From Lithobates sylvaticus (Eukaryota > Chordata > Amphibia > Anura > Ranidae): a DNA stretch of 64,000 bases. Location of the stretch: the NCBI GenBank assembly GCA_028564925.1, contig CM053029.1, positions 290,387,057-290,451,056 on the forward strand. The letters run 5' to 3'. Both the position numbers and the translations under genes were made by a program. Position 1 is the first letter of the stretch. Each line of letters begins with the position of its first letter. Below, piece after piece: positions 60,861 to 64,000 of this stretch. The notes under the pieces are model-generated. The model saw only the letters and a list, made by a program, of their open reading frames with translations, was not told the origin of the DNA and searched no databases.

Positions 60861-61618
60861 GTCCTAAATAAGGGTAGGGGGCTGGGGAGATGACCCCAGG
60901 CACACATGTTTGCCATAGTTACCATGCTCCGCCTCCGCCTCCTCCTCCTCCTCCTTCTGCCACCCCACCAGCACGACAGCCACAGCGTGGAAGGAAGCGT
61001 GGAAGGAAAAGACCTGAGAGTGACGACCTGCAATCATTCTGGTGTGAGAGAAGATGGAGCCTCTTGTAGTACCAGAGCCTGGGGACCTAGATGGCATCTG
61101 CTGCAGTTCCGGATACTTTGGACTTCACGACCAGATTGCACTCCCCTTAATATACGTTACTCCTCAGGCCCCCAATTTTCTACGCTTGGACAATGATGGT
61201 TGCCGTGGGGGGCCAAGACTTTGCAAATTCCCCAAGTTTCACCATGGCTGCGTTCCTCTTTGGTTTGTTGGTGTGACCTAAATAAAGGTTTTTTTGATTT
61301 GAAATAATCATTGACTATTGTGTTTTACTTTGCTACAATGACAGTTTTTTTCTTTGCTTCCATTCTGGCATAACAGTGATGTGACCTTGGTAAAAGGTTG
61401 ATATGTCGACATGAATCTATTCATTTTTTTATCCTCGCTTGCCTAAGCTCCGTTCCTGGGAGAACTATGCCAACAGCAACTCATGATAAGACTTGTGCAG
61501 TCTTTCAGAGATTCCGGCAGTAATAAAAGACCTGAAGGCAAATTTCATATTTGTTACACATTCAGTGGCTACTGTATTAGGTACATAAACAAAGCACCTT
61601 GATATTAAAAAGGAGCCG

Positions 61619-62071
61619 TTAAAAGAGAAGTATGTTTTTGTTTTTTTTCCGCCTTTTATACTTACCCAGGTGGATGCAGCATGGGACCGGTGCTGCATCT
61701 GTCCCCCAGCGTCTCTACTGAGCCATTGAACATCGCTGATGGCTCGGTTCTCAGGTCCTTGAGAGGAGAGCTGCTGACTGTCAATCAGCAGCTCACCTCT
61801 CTGCTCTTCCACGCTCACTGGGCAGGGAGCGGCCATCTCAGTCTCTCACCTGCTCGGACAGCTGAGGCTGAGACAGGCATCAGTCCAGGCACCTGGCGGA
61901 TCCAGACTTAATTGTCGTGATGACGCGGTGCTTGGACTGATTCCAGTAATGTCAGCAGAGAGTGGACTTCAGACCGCTCTCTGCTGAAAACGTGTCACAG
62001 GAGTGCAAAACTAATTGTTGACCCTTAGGAGAAGCCCAGCCAAACGATCTCAGGCTGGACTTCTCCTTTAA
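61619..62071. mobile_element. MITE with TTAAAAGAGAAGT / ACTTCTCCTTTAA ends
   Basis: The 453-bp element has TTAA at both ends and inverted termini that are imperfect (TTAAAAGAGAAG against TTAAAGGAGAAG). It contains a CTGATTGACAGTCAGCAGC hairpin near 61780. It is non-coding. Confidence 0.65.
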
Positions 62072-63055
62072 CACTTTCCACATGCTAAAATGTTCAGTTT
62101 CAGCTTATGGCCAGGTGTCTGTTTTGCTTGGCAGTAAGATGTACCATTTCCCTGCCTTGCAGCGCTTTATTGAGTTTGCACTCTGTTACATTCCAGTCAA
62201 GTCTCCACACTGCAGCTGCACTGTATTAATCTGTGGTGCCATCTGATGTGCTGTGGAAAAATGCAGCACGTCTGCACATCACCGCAGTGTGAATGAGCGA
62301 GTGAAATGAATCGTAATTAACCGCATATAGTGTGAACAAGTCCTTAGAGTAAGTTCATAGCACTGTTAGGGGTCATTAAGGGTTGTGCTAAGACCGCTAC
62401 CCATTTATGTGAATGGACTGGCAAGCCACCTCAGAGGACCAGCAGCAAGCTTGGTCATTGCACAGCCATGTGTTACTGCATGGTAGCATTGCAGTGTGGG
62501 TGCTTCAGGGAGCAATTCACTATGAATGCCAGGATACTGCATGTTACATTAACGTGGTTGCTGAGAACAGGTGTGAATCGGCCCTTCAGTACAAATGGCC
62601 ACTGCCCCCACCTATAACTGGCCTTCACAGGGTAACGCATTCCAAACAAAACCAAATAAAATTCCCAGCTCAACTTACAGCCTGTAACCAACCAAAATAT
62701 CCCATCTAACAGTGTGCGTTAAAACAGGGGCTTTGTTTGCACAGATTTTACAAATACGTGCATAGGCTGAAGAGCCACTTCACGCACCCAAACCCCCCCG
62801 TAGGCACTGGGATGCACTGGACACCCAGCACAATGGCAGCAAAGGTGTCCAGTGCGCCCCTCACCCTTAATGTTGAGAAGTTCAGTTTTTTGACCATGTT
62901 CTCTGCAACTTTGACTGATGAATCATTGTTGCTACGTGCATCAGGTCTGAGATACAGCTAACCATCTGGGTTTTGTATGCACTACAGTCTATAGATGTTA
63001 TAGGCAATGGCACATACCGCTAGAAAAAAAAAAAAAAAAAAAGCAAAAGCATACA
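62072..63055. other. No gene recognised
   Basis: Moderate-complexity DNA with no convincing ORF or repeat boundary. An A-run of about 19 lies at 63024-63042 just before the next MITE. It is presumably intron or upstream flank of MAT2B. Confidence 0.45.
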
Positions 63056-63530
63056 TTAAAGCGGAGCTCCACCCTAAAGTGGAACTTCCGCTTATCGGAT
63101 TCCTCCCCCCTCCGGTGCCACAATTGGCACCTTTCAGGGGGGAGGGGGGTGCAGATACCTGTATAATACAGGTATCTGCACCCACTTCCGGGACTAGCTG
63201 ACCCGCCCATATCCGAGGATCCCCGCCCATATGTGTCTTGGGAAACACACAGTTCCCAGGACACAACGGGGACCAATAAAGACGAGCAGCGTGACTCGCG
63301 CATGCGCAGTAGGGGACCAGGCAGTGAAGCCGCAAGCTTCACTTCCTGATTTCCTGACAGAGGGTGGCGGCGGGGGCAGCCGAGAGACGAGCGATCGCTC
63401 GTCATCTGCTGCCGACATCACTGGAACCAGGAACAGGTAAGTGTCCATTTATTAAAAGTCAGCAGCTACAGTATTTGTAGCTGCTGACTTTAAAAAAATA
63501 AAAATAAATTCAGGTGGACCTCCTCTTTAA
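63056..63530. mobile_element. MITE with TTAAAGCGGAGCTCC ends and internal palindromes
   Basis: The element starts TTAAAGCGGAGCTCCACCC and ends GGTGGACCTCCTCTTTAA (imperfect complement). Internal perfect hairpins are at 63150-63182 (GTGCAGATACCTGTAT with its complement) and 63457-63492 (AAAGTCAGCAGCTACA with its complement). Related to the 36240 element by its TTAAAGCGGA start. After 63530 no feature is seen up to the window end. Confidence 0.7.
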
Positions 63531-64000
63531 GTGCTATGGTTGAAAACACTTTAATGGGTCAGATTTTTTTCAAGCTCAAGTAAACACTTTTAATGAACTA
63601 GTTTAGAAGTGTTGAGTATAAGCAGATCCTCCTTTAGCCTCAAAAGTTTTCGTGCATTCAAAGATGGGCTACAACAGAATAACGCTAGGCTAGGATCACA
63701 TTTGTCAGCCAAGAACAGCAAAGTAAAACTTGCACCAAACCAGGATGCTAAAGATCAGAAAAAAAAATTGCCTTTTCTGATGCATCACTAAATCTTCCAC
63801 TGCAAAATACAGATGCAGTCTTGTTTCAATATTAATCTTTGTTTCAACTGTTCAGACTCGTGAAGTGGTGCTGCAGCAGTGTGGACACATTCCAATACCA
63901 CCTTGGCATCATTTGAATACCACTGCATACACATACATTACTATCCATTTATACATAGTAAGTAGATAGGTGTATCTTATGATTAGGTGCCCATTAAAAG

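Larger units (their letters stand above)
59106..61387. repeat. 35-bp direct repeats around the Myb/MADF pair
   Basis: An identical 35-nt sequence (starting TTTGCTTCCATTCTGGCATA) lies at 59106-59140 and 61353-61387, bracketing the divergent gene pair. It could be a long target duplication or a duplicated boundary sequence. No inverted ends were recognised just inside. Confidence 0.7.

Noticed and set aside
60901-61196. Proline-rich ORF after the MADF-like exons
   Set aside because: A triplet-rich CCTCCTCCT run keeps frames open; without a clear domain it is treated as the degraded tail of the MADF-like gene.

Overview
The window looks like an intergenic-to-intronic stretch of a large, transposon-packed amphibian genome, most likely a ranid-type frog. 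The main evidence is the repeat families: piggyBac elements with TTAACCACTTGCCGACC-type ends and their short derivatives, Tx1/L1-like LINEs, Penelope-like elements (PLEs) with hammerhead ribozymes, a gmr1-type Ty3 element, Tc1 elements with long inverted repeats, and PIF/Harbinger-like MITEs. The only host coding sequence I recognise is the last coding exon of MAT2B (minus strand, 55297-55467). Almost everything else is mobile DNA inserted into mobile DNA. All calls come from reading the sequence by eye; no database search was run.

Region by region. 1-5032: partial piggyBac element with an apparently whole transposase on the minus strand; its far end lies outside the window. 5029-15090: a MITE split by a 9.6 kb PLE-like insertion (5438-15035, 16-bp target duplication). 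That insertion is one inverted partial unit followed by two head-to-tail units of about 1.57 kb, each with a hammerhead-ribozyme core. A young LTR retrotransposon with integrase ahead of reverse transcriptase (7261-12680) sits inside it, and its pre-insertion site is preserved in the neighbouring unit. 15091-35780: a PLE RT scrap, then one minus-strand L1 copy spread over 20 kb and cut by a Harbinger-type MITE, a piggyBac MITE, a plus-strand L1 (itself cut by a palindromic insertion), a 12 kb hAT transposon (20997-32966) and a SINE. The hAT carries a roughly 65-copy array of a 64-bp repeat ahead of a decayed transposase gene, which is split by a Tc1 element at 27621-29242.

35780-50380: a second minus-strand L1 (about 36980-44090) containing a small hAT MITE and a 3.1 kb PLE with a GIY-YIG endonuclease ORF (40692-43822), then a run of MITEs and a complete Tc1 element with an uninterrupted 364-codon transposase (48754-50380). 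50383-55296 is the quietest part, probably the 3' flank and UTR of MAT2B. 55468-64000 is probably MAT2B intron or upstream sequence filled with MITEs, a Tc1 relic, a hAT 3' relic, and a divergent pair of decayed genes (Myb/SANT-like on minus, MADF-like on plus) that share a short promoter region.

As a system, the most interesting parts are the tandem hammerhead ribozymes placed exactly one unit apart in a PLE derivative that lacks its own RT, the repeat array that presents dozens of 3'-splice-site-like tracts ahead of the hAT transposase, and the possibility that the window's whole piggyBac transposase serves the matching short elements nearby.
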